From NCBI RefSeq assembly GCF_001306135.1, contig NZ_LGKP01000035.1, positions 310,001-374,000 of the forward strand: DNA of 64,000 nt. The letters are read 5' to 3'. The position numbers and the translations under genes were made by a program. This document shows, in pieces, positions 34,161 through 43,012 of this stretch. The DNA comes from Herpetosiphon geysericola (lineage in GTDB: Bacteria; Chloroflexota; Chloroflexia; Chloroflexales; Herpetosiphonaceae). How positions within the stretch are numbered: the first letter of the stretch is position 1; every line of letters begins with the position of its first letter. The notes below the pieces were generated by a model. The model had not been told where the DNA came from, made no database searches, and saw only the letters and a program-made list of their open reading frames with translations.

Positions 34161-35390
34161 ATGCCCAAAGCTCATCTGCAACGCAGCGATCTGCAAGGCC
34201 TTAGTCGCTTGGCAATTGAGGCGACAACCCAGATTACCAACATCAGCGAAGGCTTATTTGCCACGATTATGCGCCGCCCAAACCGCCGAATTGGTGGGAT
34301 TCCTGGCTTGGTCTATCGCCAAATTCATACGCTTACGCGCTTGGTTGGCGCAAGCCTTGAGGCACTTTTGGCTGCATTTAGCACAGCGGCCAAGCAAACA
34401 GAATCATCACGCCAACGCGATGACCTGCTAGCAGCCTTAAATGGCGTTTTGGGCGATTATCTTGTGGCCAGCAACAACCCTTTACAAACTAGCATGAGCC
34501 TGCGAGTGGCAGGAAAAGCGCTTGAACCAGAGCAATCTGCGCTCCAAACAGTGTTTGAACAGCCCCAACCACGAATCTTGCTCTACCTGCATGGCGTGTG
34601 TATGCACGAGCAACAACTCAAGCAGCATGGCCATGATCATGGTTTAGTTGCCGCCGCAGCTTTAGGCTATAGCCCAATTCATGGGCGCTATAACACTGGT
34701 TTGCCGATTGCCAGCAATGGCCAGCAACTAAGCCAATTGCTTGAACAACTGCTCGCCAATTGGCCTGTGCCCGTTGAAGAAGTTGTGATCTTGGGCTATA
34801 GCATGGGCGGTTTGGTTGCGCGCAGTGCTTGTTACTATGCTCAGCAACTGGGGCATACCTGGCCTCAGAAGCTGAGCAAACTCATTTTTCTGGCCACGCC
34901 GCACCATGGTTCTGCGGTGGAACGCTATGGCGCTTGGTTGCACTACCTGCTTGAACGCAATCGCTATAGCGCTTTATTTGGTCAGATTGCTCGTTTACGC
35001 AGCGCAGGCATTACCGATTTGCGCTATGGCAAGCTGATTGATCACGATCTGCCAGCCTTTGATCGTTTTGAAAAACCTGGCCAACGCCCTGATCGGGTGG
35101 CGTTGCCTGCGCATGTTGCCTGTTATGCCTTGGCGGCCACGCGCTCGACTAAAAAAGCCGCGCATTCACGCTTGCGTGGTGATGGCTTGGTGGCGGTTGC
35201 TAGTGCGTTGGGTCAGGCCGCGAATCAGCCAGATTTGGATTTACAGATTCCTGCTGATCGCCAGGCAATTGTGTATAGCACCCATCATTTGGGCATTTTA
35301 GCCAACCAAGCTGCCTATCAACAACTTTTGGCATGGTTGCAGCCGCTTGAATCTGGCATGAATGCTGCTAAGATTGCACTCGAGAACTGA
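34161..35390 (+). CDS. Alpha/beta-hydrolase, lipase/PGAP1-like
   Basis: A 409-residue protein. The hydrolase part begins near residue 140 (PRILLYLHGVCM) and has the nucleophile elbow GYSMGGLVAR (Ser about 214) and the ATPHHGS segment common in lipases and PGAP1-like esterases; a C-terminal His in YSTHHLGIL can complete the triad. The first 130 residues are helical and may form a regulatory or membrane-associating cap; no signal peptide is seen. GGGGAGG precedes the ATG. The ADP-ribosylglycohydrolase gene follows after 56 bases and may be on the same transcript. Confidence 0.87.
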   Translation: MPKAHLQRSDLQGLSRLAIEATTQITNISEGLFATIMRRPNRRIGGIPGLVYRQIHTLTRLVGASLEALLAAFSTAAKQTESSRQRDDLLAALNGVLGDYLVASNNPLQTSMSLRVAGKALEPEQSALQTVFEQPQPRILLYLHGVCMHEQQLKQHGHDHGLVAAAALGYSPIHGRYNTGLPIASNGQQLSQLLEQLLANWPVPVEEVVILGYSMGGLVARSACYYAQQLGHTWPQKLSKLIFLATPHHGSAVERYGAWLHYLLERNRYSALFGQIARLRSAGITDLRYGKLIDHDLPAFDRFEKPGQRPDRVALPAHVACYALAATRSTKKAAHSRLRGDGLVAVASALGQAANQPDLDLQIPADRQAIVYSTHHLGILANQAAYQQLLAWLQPLESGMNAAKIALEN

Positions 35391-35446
35391 TAGACAGAAG
35401 CCATTGCAGCACTACAATTGAATCCATCAACGTTGATGAGGTAGCT

Positions 35447-36364
35447 ATGCTTGAGCGTTATCGTGGCTGTTTGTTGGGGTTAGCGGTTGGCGATGCAGTT
35501 GGAACGACGGTCGAATTTAGCCCACCAGGCTCGTTTAAGCCTTTGACCGATATGGTTGGCGGCGGGCCGTTTAATTTGCCGCTTGGGGCATGGACAGACG
35601 ATACATCGATGGCCTTATGCCTTGCTGCAAGCTTGATCGAACGCCAAGGCTTCGATGCAGTTGATCAGATGCAGCGCTATTGTCGTTGGCGCGATTATGG
35701 CTATATGAGCAGCACTGGCTCGTGCTTTGATTGCGGGATTACGGTTGGCAAAGCCCTCAGTAGCTTTCAACGCACTGGCGAACCCTATAGCGGCTCGACC
35801 GACCCTGCAACTGCTGGCAATGGCTCGTTGATGCGTTTGGCTCCGGTGGTTTTGGCCTACGCCAGCCAGCCAGAGCAGGCTATGCAGATGGCAGTCGATA
35901 GCTCGCGCACAACCCATGGCGCGTTGGCGGCGCTTGATGCCTGTCGCTATTTCGCAGGCTTGTTAATTGGCGCACTCAATGGGGTTGATAAGGTGACGTT
36001 GCTAGCCCCGCACTATAGCCCAATTGCCAATTATTGGCAGCAACAACCGTTGCAAGCAGATATTGCCGAGATTGCCGCTGGCTCGTTTTGGCAGCGCCAG
36101 CCGCCAGAAATTCAGGGCACTGGCTATGTGGTGCGTTCGCTTGAAGCTGCTTTGTGGGCTTTTGCCAACAGCGATTCGTTTCGCGAGGGCTGTTTGATGG
36201 CGGCCAATCTTGGTCACGATGCAGATACCACTGCCGCAATTTATGGCCAAATTGCCGGAGCCTACTATGGCGAGGCTGGCATTCCCGCCGAATGGCGCAA
36301 ACCGATTGTGAGCCACGACCTAATTGTCGAATTTGCCGAACGCCTTTATCGCTTGAGCCACTAA
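35447..36364 (+). CDS. ADP-ribosylglycohydrolase (DraG/ARH family)
   Basis: A 305-residue cytoplasmic enzyme. The binuclear metal site is visible as AWTDDTSM near the N-terminus and GHDADTTAA near the C-terminus; the opening RYRGCLLGLAVGDAVG is the family hallmark. Members remove ADP-ribose from Arg, Ser or nucleic acid, or hydrolyse related metabolites. No matching ADP-ribosyltransferase is in the window. GAGG precedes the ATG. The gene ends 12 bases before a bidirectional terminator. Confidence 0.94.
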   Translation: MLERYRGCLLGLAVGDAVGTTVEFSPPGSFKPLTDMVGGGPFNLPLGAWTDDTSMALCLAASLIERQGFDAVDQMQRYCRWRDYGYMSSTGSCFDCGITVGKALSSFQRTGEPYSGSTDPATAGNGSLMRLAPVVLAYASQPEQAMQMAVDSSRTTHGALAALDACRYFAGLLIGALNGVDKVTLLAPHYSPIANYWQQQPLQADIAEIAAGSFWQRQPPEIQGTGYVVRSLEAALWAFANSDSFREGCLMAANLGHDADTTAAIYGQIAGAYYGEAGIPAEWRKPIVSHDLIVEFAERLYRLSH

Positions 36365-36376
36365 AGCCAGCAAACA

Positions 36377-36413
36377 CAAAGCCCCTCGTCCGTTCAACGG
36401 ACGAGGGGCTTTG
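36377..36413. terminator. Bidirectional terminator
   Basis: A perfect 16-base stem (caaagcccctcgtccg and complement) with a five-base loop sits between two convergent genes. The AAA/TTT ends of the stem give a short T-run in both directions. Confidence 0.88.
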
Positions 36414-36424
36414 ATGAGAGAAGT

Positions 36425-39400
36425 TTAGCCTTTGGCAACCTGTTGCTGATCGAGCATGCGTTGGGCCGCGCTTTGCAAGGCTTCGACCCGCTCGTCATCG
36501 GGCAACAATTTGGCTAGTTGTTTGTAGGTTCGCACTGCTTGGCCATACTCTTGCACGCGCATCAGCACATCAGCCAACTGCTCGTAGGCATCTGCATCTT
36601 TTTGGTCAAGCGCAATTACTTGGTGAAAGGAAGCGATTGCCTCTTCGTAATTACGTTGCTGAATCGAGAGCCGCGCAATTTCGCGCAATTGCACCACCGC
36701 ATCTTTGGTGCGCAACGAGAGAATGTTAAAGCTGACCAAGTGTTGGCGGGCTTCGGTGTCGTTGGGCGCAATCTGCACAATTCTGTTGTACATTTCGGCA
36801 GCCTTATCAACTTTGCCCAAAGTCCAATAGACATCGGCCACTTGCTGAATACTGGCGACTGCATCCTTGACCAAGCCTTGCTTGCGTTGGAGTTCGGCCA
36901 GTTCATCCAAGCCAGCCAAGCCCTCATCAAGATAGCCTCGGCGCATCAACATTTGAGCGTGGCGCGATTTGATTGGGATATTCTTGGGTGCGAGTTGCAA
37001 GCCAGTTGCCAAAATCTCCAAGGCCCGATCAAGCTGGCTTTGGCTTTCGTAGTAGCTTGCCAACTCGTCAAGTTGGGTTAAGGCTTCGGGCAAACGGCCT
37101 TGGCGGAAGTAGATGTCGGCCAATTTGGTGTAGGCTTGACGATCGTAGGGCAGCAATTGCTTGACCCGCTGCAAGGCCTGAATCGCGCCATCGAAGTTCT
37201 CGTTGGCGGCGTAGGCTTCGGCCAAGCGGCGTTGTAACTCACCCTCGTTAAAGGGCTGAGCAAAGGCGTGTTTCGTGCTCAGCGCTGGCACCGTGCCAGT
37301 AATTAGAATTGCCTCAATTTTGCGCAACTGCTCAATCGAGCCAGCAGCGTTGCCTTCGGCGATATAGCTATCGGCGATTGCTTGATAGACCAACACTGGC
37401 GGTACCAACGGATCGGCGTCAATTTCCAGCAATTCGAGCACTTGATTGAACGAGTGCATTGCCGACTGATGTTGCTTGGCTGATTGTTGAATCAAGCCCA
37501 AGAGAAACTGAATAATTGCCCGATCTGTAATCAAGGTGACCGAGCGATATTCTGCTTGCACATCGTTCAGCTGTTGCGGATTGCTGGCTAACTTTTGCAT
37601 CAAGCTCGCCACTGAATCCCAAATTGCATCGGGAAACTCGCCCATCATCGCTAAGGCAATATTTGCTTGGGCCATCACCACCAAATCATCGGGTTTTTGC
37701 ACGATGACGCGGCGGAATTCTTCCAAGGCTGCTTCCCAGCGTTCGAGCTTGAGCAGCACTTGGCCATATTGAGCGCGCAAATTAACGCTATCAGGTGCCC
37801 ATTCAAGCAACTTGCGAAATTGCTCAAGCGCCTTGACGGTTTGACCTTGGCGGAATTGTTGGTTGGCAACGTAGGCCAATTGTTCGGCGGCTTCATCGCT
37901 GCGGCCTTGTTTGCGCAGCACTTCGGCCAATTCAGCCCGAATAATCGTGCTATCAGCAGAAAGATCAATTAATTTGTGATAGACCCCAATTGCTTTGTGA
38001 GTTTCGCCGCGGGCTTTGTAGGTTTCGATCAACAAATTAAGCTTGGAGAGCGCTTGATCCATGCGGCCAAAGCGTTCGAGAATTTCGGCCATACGCAAGT
38101 GAATGGCATAAAATTCAAGATCGTAGCGAATAATTTCATGGCAAGCATCGAGTGCTGCATACAATAAATTTTGCTCGGTAAACGATTCGCTAGCCTCGAC
38201 CAAGCGCTGAATCCGCTCGCTGCGGCCTTCGGTATCAATTGGGGTGAGCGGCGCAAAATGGACTTCGCTGGCTGGTGGCAAATTGGCAGCCAGCACATCA
38301 AGCGGGTCGATGTCGGTCAGCAAGCTTTGCGGCGAGTGAGCTAGATGGTTGGTGTTGCTGTTAATCAAGGCCTCAAGGCTGGCCATATCATCCATCGGGC
38401 TGGCTTCGACGCGACTTTTGGGGCTAAGGAAATCGGTGATCGACGGCATCTTGCCCCAAGTTTCGGTCTGTGGTTCGGGCACAGCCTCTTCTGGTGGCGG
38501 CGCGTTCAAAATACCCGTGCCAAGCATGCGCAATTTCGACATCATGCTGCGGTCGGTCAATTCTTTGGCTTTGGCATTGTATTGGGCTGCTTGCTCTGTG
38601 CCCCAACGCTTACCCTGCAAAAAGCCCGCCAAGGTTGAATACAACGAGGCGGCCCGCGCTACGTCGCCAAGCTCAAGATAAATTGCCGAGGTCGCTTCGT
38701 ACATATCAATCAAATCAGTGGCTTCTTCTTTGCCAATTGATTGCAAATCAACGTAGCGAATTGCTTGCTCAAACTCTTGGGCCGCGCGTTCCATTTGGCC
38801 AATTTTTTGGTAGATTGTACCAATTGCAAAGTGGGCCGAGAGCGCATATTCATCGTTGTGGCTGGCAATCTCAAGCACGCGCAAGGCATCTTGGTGGCGC
38901 TCAAGCTCATCGTAGATCAAGCCCAAGCTATATTGCATGTCGGCGCGTTCGGGTAGCACGTCGACCACCCGTTCATACATTTGGGCTGCTTGCTCCAACA
39001 AGCCATTATTTTGATATTCAATTGCCTCGTTGACCGCGCGTTCGATCTGCTCTTTGGTTTGCAAGCGGCCTTGGTCGGGCAATTGATCGCCGGTTGCGGC
39101 GGTAATTAATGCTTGGCGAGCCAGATCAACTTTCTTTTTGAATTCTTGGGCCGAGAGGCTGGCAGGGTCGACATTAAGCGCTTCGACCGCCGCTTCATCA
39201 GCGGCATCGTATTGCTCAGCATCGTAAAACTGCTGGCCCAAATGCAAATATTCGCGAATTGCGCCAGGTTTATCGCCTGATTCAGCCAGCACCATGGCCA
39301 AGCGCACTCGGGCCTCTTCGTGGCTGGGATGAATCTCCAAAATATCGCGGTAGGCGCGCACGGCCTTGAGTGGCAATTTTTGGTCGATCAAGCGCTCGGC

Positions 39401-39706
39401 CAACTGCATAAACAGATCAATCGCTTGATCGGTGTCGCCTTGAGCGCGATAAATTTTGGCGATATATTCGGTAAAAATTGGATTATCAGGATTGCGTTTG
39501 AGCAATTCCTGCCACAATTGCAGCGATTGTGGCAACTTGTTGGTATGAAACAAGGCTGTGGCGACAGCAATCCGTGCCTGCTCGTGAGTTGAAAATTCGG
39601 TCATGGCGCGAGCGGCTTCAGTTAAGGCCTTGTTCCAATCGCCAGCACGTGATGCAAGCTGATATTGTTCTAACGCACGGTCAAAAATTGCTTGGTTCCC
39701 TGCCAT
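36425..39706 (-). CDS. Large TPR-repeat protein, 1093 residues
   Basis: The protein is built almost wholly of tetratricopeptide repeats. Typical units include PDNPIFTEYIAKIYRAQGDTD, PERADMQYSLGLIYDELERH and PNDTEARQHLVSFNI, in an N-terminal array (about 5-400) and a C-terminal array (about 480-1085), joined by an acidic, Pro/Ser-rich linker (about 405-480). No signal peptide, membrane helix or enzyme domain is visible, so it is a cytoplasmic scaffold. The start is the ATG at 39706 after GGGGGTTCGG. It is downstream of the dnaD/dnaI pair on the same strand with a 100-base gap. Partners are unknown. Confidence 0.92.
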   Translation of the reverse strand: MAGNQAIFDRALEQYQLASRAGDWNKALTEAARAMTEFSTHEQARIAVATALFHTNKLPQSLQLWQELLKRNPDNPIFTEYIAKIYRAQGDTDQAIDLFMQLAERLIDQKLPLKAVRAYRDILEIHPSHEEARVRLAMVLAESGDKPGAIREYLHLGQQFYDAEQYDAADEAAVEALNVDPASLSAQEFKKKVDLARQALITAATGDQLPDQGRLQTKEQIERAVNEAIEYQNNGLLEQAAQMYERVVDVLPERADMQYSLGLIYDELERHQDALRVLEIASHNDEYALSAHFAIGTIYQKIGQMERAAQEFEQAIRYVDLQSIGKEEATDLIDMYEATSAIYLELGDVARAASLYSTLAGFLQGKRWGTEQAAQYNAKAKELTDRSMMSKLRMLGTGILNAPPPEEAVPEPQTETWGKMPSITDFLSPKSRVEASPMDDMASLEALINSNTNHLAHSPQSLLTDIDPLDVLAANLPPASEVHFAPLTPIDTEGRSERIQRLVEASESFTEQNLLYAALDACHEIIRYDLEFYAIHLRMAEILERFGRMDQALSKLNLLIETYKARGETHKAIGVYHKLIDLSADSTIIRAELAEVLRKQGRSDEAAEQLAYVANQQFRQGQTVKALEQFRKLLEWAPDSVNLRAQYGQVLLKLERWEAALEEFRRVIVQKPDDLVVMAQANIALAMMGEFPDAIWDSVASLMQKLASNPQQLNDVQAEYRSVTLITDRAIIQFLLGLIQQSAKQHQSAMHSFNQVLELLEIDADPLVPPVLVYQAIADSYIAEGNAAGSIEQLRKIEAILITGTVPALSTKHAFAQPFNEGELQRRLAEAYAANENFDGAIQALQRVKQLLPYDRQAYTKLADIYFRQGRLPEALTQLDELASYYESQSQLDRALEILATGLQLAPKNIPIKSRHAQMLMRRGYLDEGLAGLDELAELQRKQGLVKDAVASIQQVADVYWTLGKVDKAAEMYNRIVQIAPNDTEARQHLVSFNILSLRTKDAVVQLREIARLSIQQRNYEEAIASFHQVIALDQKDADAYEQLADVLMRVQEYGQAVRTYKQLAKLLPDDERVEALQSAAQRMLDQQQVAKG

Positions 39707-39808
39707 CCGAACCCCCACAGACACAAGGATGAAGAACTTCGTTGGATGAGGAGCAGCGTTGCAACCAGTTGCCTGGATTAATGCTGCGCACTCGGCCCGT
39801 TGGCGATC

Positions 39809-40609
39809 TTACTTGTATCGAATGTTATTGTTACGTGTTGTTTGTCGATAGTCTTTCGCTTGGATTACGGTTTGTCTACAGAGTTCGACATCTAATAAAC
39901 GCGAGGTAATCCGTGGATCAAGCTTATCCAAATCGACGTTAGTTGTGAAAACCGTTGGTAAGTGATGATTATAACGGTGATTGATAATTTGGAACAACTT
40001 TTCACGTGCCCAAGCAGTGGAACTTTCTGCGCCCAAATCATCGAGTACCAAAAGCTTAATATTGCGTATCTTGTCGAAACGCTCGTCGTATGCCACTTCG
40101 GAGCTTGGGCCAAAGGTTGAGCGCAAATAATCGAGCAAATCTGGTACGACCATAAAGATCGTCTGATACTCGCGGCGCACTGCTTCGTTGGCGATAGCGG
40201 CTGCAAGATGGGTTTTGCCACAGCCATACATCCCAAATAAAAGCAACCAACCTTTCGGTGCTTGGGCAAATGCCATCGCACGGTTATAAGCTTCACTGAC
40301 CCCTTCTATTTGTGGCTTAAAGGTTTCAAAGGTTTTGTTTTCAAAGGCCAGCAAATTACTTTGTTGCCATAGTTTATCACGTTGGCGAACTTCTTTTTCT
40401 GCTTGTTTACACTGACAAGTGTTTAATATTCCAAAGTTTGGGTCGCTGATCGGCACATCCATGCAGAAATAGCCAGCGCCTTTACAAATCGGACAAATCT
40501 CCTCCATCGGAGTCGCCGCTTCTTCCGAAGAGGGCGGCATATTTGCCCGTGGTATATTTGCTGAGATCGAAAAGCTGCTCGGATCGATGCGACGTAGATT
40601 CTTTTCCAT
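39809..40609 (-). CDS. DnaI/DnaC-like helicase loader ATPase
   Basis: A 266-residue AAA+ protein. An N-terminal zinc-binding segment (CPICKGAGYFC, then CQC) precedes an ATPase core with Walker A GMYGCGKTH, Walker B LLVLDDLG and sensor 1 VFTTN, as in DnaI/DnaC and the related IstB. No transposase is adjacent, and the upstream gene is DnaD-like, so helicase loading at replication forks is favoured over an IS accessory role. The start at 40609 follows GGTGGG but lies 128 bases inside the upstream gene; later ATGs at 40540 and 40507 would shorten the overlap, though their binding sites are weaker. Confidence 0.88.
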   Translation of the reverse strand: MEKNLRRIDPSSFSISANIPRANMPPSSEEAATPMEEICPICKGAGYFCMDVPISDPNFGILNTCQCKQAEKEVRQRDKLWQQSNLLAFENKTFETFKPQIEGVSEAYNRAMAFAQAPKGWLLLFGMYGCGKTHLAAAIANEAVRREYQTIFMVVPDLLDYLRSTFGPSSEVAYDERFDKIRNIKLLVLDDLGAESSTAWAREKLFQIINHRYNHHLPTVFTTNVDLDKLDPRITSRLLDVELCRQTVIQAKDYRQTTRNNNIRYK

Positions 40610-41309
40610 CGGTTTCCCACCGTTCTAAGATGCGCCGAATGTAGCGCCAATTGCGCACATTGGCTTCAACCGCTTTGGTGATGGCTTCTGCGAGCCATTC
40701 AGCGGGATATTTGGCGCTGGCCTCGTGCAATTGCTCAATGAGCAGCGGCGTGAGCAGGCCAATATTTTTTTCGTATAGGCCAAAAATAGTTGGTTGGGCG
40801 GCGGGGCTAGCGTCGGGGGCAAGCACCCGTTGGCCTGCTTGACGCTCGACCCAATGGCGGTTGGCTTGGGTATTGACCAAATACCAACTGACCACGCGGC
40901 CAGGCTCTGGGCTGATTAAGTGCAGCAATGTGCTACGTTCAACGGCCAAGCCCAAGGCCTCTTCTAAAACGTCGCTGGTTGGGCGCAATTGCGAAACGCT
41001 GCGTAACGCTTGGGCCAACACAGGATCGTTGCATAAAGCATCCCATGAAACCCGTTTGGCGCGCCCGCGCTGCTGGCTGACCAACCAAAAGATATGCAGG
41101 GTTACTTTAAGCTCAGCCAAATTGCTGATCGAGGGTAGAACATCGCTAAAGAATTCTGCCGGTAGCGGCACGAGATTCTCAGTTGAGAAGCCATGAAACG
41201 CCGCCACGGGTTGCCTCCAAAAGTAGCACTGCGCTGATTCGTCTGCACTCAATGATACCACATGCCGCAACGCTTGCGACCAACTATCCACGGTGGAATT
41301 CACCTCCAT
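40482..41309 (-). CDS. DnaD-domain primosomal protein
   Basis: A 275-residue protein. Its C-terminal part (about 165-235) has the DnaD motif, GLLTPLLIEQLHEA followed by EWLAEAITKAVEANVRNWRY and IRRILERW. The N-terminal 130 residues resemble the winged-helix oligomerisation half of DnaD/DnaB-type proteins. DnaD remodels DNA and helps recruit the DnaI loader during replication restart; the DnaI-like gene is directly downstream and overlaps it. The start is uncertain: the ATG at 41309 has a poor binding site, while a GTG six codons later (41291) lies 11 bases after GGAGG. The last 35 residues are Ser/Gly/Asp-rich and fall in the overlap. Confidence 0.85.
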   Translation of the reverse strand: MEVNSTVDSWSQALRHVVSLSADESAQCYFWRQPVAAFHGFSTENLVPLPAEFFSDVLPSISNLAELKVTLHIFWLVSQQRGRAKRVSWDALCNDPVLAQALRSVSQLRPTSDVLEEALGLAVERSTLLHLISPEPGRVVSWYLVNTQANRHWVERQAGQRVLAPDASPAAQPTIFGLYEKNIGLLTPLLIEQLHEASAKYPAEWLAEAITKAVEANVRNWRYIRRILERWETDGKESTSHRSEQLFDLSKYTTGKYAALFGRSGDSDGGDLSDL

Positions 41310-41408
41310 CCAGCCTAGCGCCGCGCGGAAGCAGGGAACTTCTCAGGGCCAGCAAGCGTTATGCTTTAATCTAATCCTTACTTCTATTTAGCAAGATGGA
41401 GTTTCCTA

Positions 41409-42140
41409 ATGCGCCGAATTTTAGGCCTTGTGGCAGTTTGTGTCGCGCTGTGGCAAGTTTCGCCAGTTGCCGCCTGTAAAATGCTGGAACCAACGATCGA
41501 TAGTGTGACCCAACAAGCTGAACTTGTAGTGGTCGCGACTGTTACCAAGGTTGAAGGCAGCCAAGCGACCTTTAGCGTTGAAACGCCAATCAAAGGCAGC
41601 CTACCCCAAAACGATCTTGATGTGTTGAACCATCAAATTAACAATGGAGCCGATTGCCAACCAACCTTAGGCGATGGTAATCGTTTTATTGAAGGCAGTC
41701 GCTGGGTCTTGTTTCTTGTTCCAACCACACTCGACCCCGATATTACTTGGCAAACTGCCAGCTTTGGCGATTATGGCGCATTGAAAGTTGAACAAGATCA
41801 AGTAAGCTATAGCGAGCAAGGCACTCCCCAGCAAGTGCCATTGCCTGATATGATCGCAACCTTGACCAATTTTAGTGGGGTTAATCCGAATCAGTTGGTT
41901 GATCCGGTGCCTGGGAAGCCTGCGGTCGAGCCAGCAATTATGCCAACTCCAGACCCAGCCTTGGTCGAACCATTGCCCAATAGCAATGCTAACCCTGCTG
42001 CTCCAGTTGATGCTGCTGCTCCAGCTGCGGCCAATCCCAGCAGCGCCCCAAGTTGGTTGCCATGGCTGCTGGTGGGCGTAGCCGTCGTTGCTGCAATTGG
42101 GGCCTTGCTTGGTTGGCGCCGCAGCCGCAACGCCCAGTAA
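41409..42140 (+). CDS. Secreted TIMP-like protein with C-terminal membrane anchor, paralogue 1
   Basis: A 243-residue exported protein: signal peptide (ILGLVAVCVALW, cleavage near VAA-CKM), a mature N-terminal Cys and a segment QQAELVVVATVTKVEG then IKGS, the pattern of bacterial domains related to tissue inhibitors of metalloproteases (OB fold). A Pro/Ala-rich stalk leads to one membrane helix (WLPWLLVGVAVVAAIGALLGW) and an Arg-rich tail, so the domain is displayed outside and anchored. Binding partners are unknown; the TIMP comparison is from the pattern only. GGAG precedes the ATG. It forms a tandem pair with the next gene. Confidence 0.78.
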   Translation: MRRILGLVAVCVALWQVSPVAACKMLEPTIDSVTQQAELVVVATVTKVEGSQATFSVETPIKGSLPQNDLDVLNHQINNGADCQPTLGDGNRFIEGSRWVLFLVPTTLDPDITWQTASFGDYGALKVEQDQVSYSEQGTPQQVPLPDMIATLTNFSGVNPNQLVDPVPGKPAVEPAIMPTPDPALVEPLPNSNANPAAPVDAAAPAAANPSSAPSWLPWLLVGVAVVAAIGALLGWRRSRNAQ

Positions 42141-42182
42141 TAATTGAATATGTTGAGAGCTGTTGCTTGTAAGGAGGTAGTT

Positions 42183-42872
42183 ATGCGTTGGATGTTGGGA
42201 TGTTTGCTTGGCTTGGTCGTCGTTTTGTGGTCTGCAACTCCAGCTGCTGCCTGCTCGCTGGCCGTGCCAACCCTTGATGGCCTAGCCCAACAAGCCGATC
42301 TGATTGTGGTGGCGACCGTCACGCAAAGTGAAGGTAATCATGCCTTATTCACGGTTGATACCCTGATCAAAGGCAATGTTGCCAGCGAGCCATTCAGCGT
42401 GCTCGATCATACAATCGATTATGACGCAATGTGTAAGCCCATTTTAGGCCTTGGCAATCGTTTTGCAGAGGGTAGCACGTGGGTTTTGTTTCTTGGGCCA
42501 AATCAATTCGATGGCCCAGCGGTTTGGCAACCAATTAGTTTTGGTAACTATAGTTCACTTGATGTTGATGAGGATGAGGTGCGCTACTTCGAGCAAAACC
42601 AAGAAATCCGCCAACCACTGGCTGATCTGGTGAGCACGCTGACGAATTATAGTTTGGCAGGTGCGCCCACCGCCACTGTGCTGCCAGTCGATCAAACTGC
42701 TGAACCAAAAGTACAGCCGAATATCAGTATGCCAACTGCAACCCCAGAGCCTGTGCTTCCAGCTACCGAAACCACAGCCGAGCAAGCAAGCGTTTTGCCG
42801 TGGGTTTTGGTTGGCATCGGCGTCTTGGCTGGCGTGGGCGCATTGGTCGGTTGGCGGCGCAGTCAACGATAA
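42183..42872 (+). CDS. Secreted TIMP-like protein with C-terminal membrane anchor, paralogue 2
   Basis: A 229-residue paralogue of the preceding gene with the same plan: signal peptide (MLGCLLGLVVVLW, cleavage near AAA-CSL), QQADLIVVATVTQSEG then IKGN, a shared RFAEGSTWVLFLGP segment (RFIEGSRWVLFLVP in the first copy), a Pro/Thr-rich stalk, one helix (VLPWVLVGIGVLAGVGALVGW) and an RRSQR end. Divergence is substantial, so the duplication is old. The start is the ATG at 42183 after AAGGAGG, 42 bases behind paralogue 1. A perfect 20-base inverted repeat follows the stop. Confidence 0.78.
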   Translation: MRWMLGCLLGLVVVLWSATPAAACSLAVPTLDGLAQQADLIVVATVTQSEGNHALFTVDTLIKGNVASEPFSVLDHTIDYDAMCKPILGLGNRFAEGSTWVLFLGPNQFDGPAVWQPISFGNYSSLDVDEDEVRYFEQNQEIRQPLADLVSTLTNYSLAGAPTATVLPVDQTAEPKVQPNISMPTATPEPVLPATETTAEQASVLPWVLVGIGVLAGVGALVGWRRSQR

Positions 42873-42886
42873 ATCCAATTAGGTAA

Positions 42887-42938
42887 TTTAACGCAGAGGC
42901 GCAGAGTAAATTAATGTGCTCTGCGCCTCTGCGTTAAA
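42887..42938. repeat. Perfect 20-base inverted repeat built from ctctgcgc words
   Basis: The left arm at 42887-42906 (tttaacgcagaggcgcagag) is exactly complementary to the right arm at 42919-42938, with a 12-base A/T-rich loop. Half of the same sequence stands alone near 8588-8606. It lies 14 bases after a stop codon and could act as a terminator, though no long T-run follows. Confidence 0.85.
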
Positions 42939-43012
42939 ACCTATTTCTATGCGATGACACAGCGTGCTACAATGGTTGCTATGACAGAATTCAAGCAACG
43001 GTGCTTCGCCTT

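Noticed and set aside
39809-40609. IstB helper of an IS21-type insertion sequence
   Set aside because: No transposase or terminal repeats are adjacent, an N-terminal zinc segment is present, and the neighbour is DnaD-like.
40482-41400. Replication origin near the dnaD/dnaI pair
   Set aside because: No DnaA-box cluster, AT-rich unwinding region or dnaA/dnaN gene was seen.
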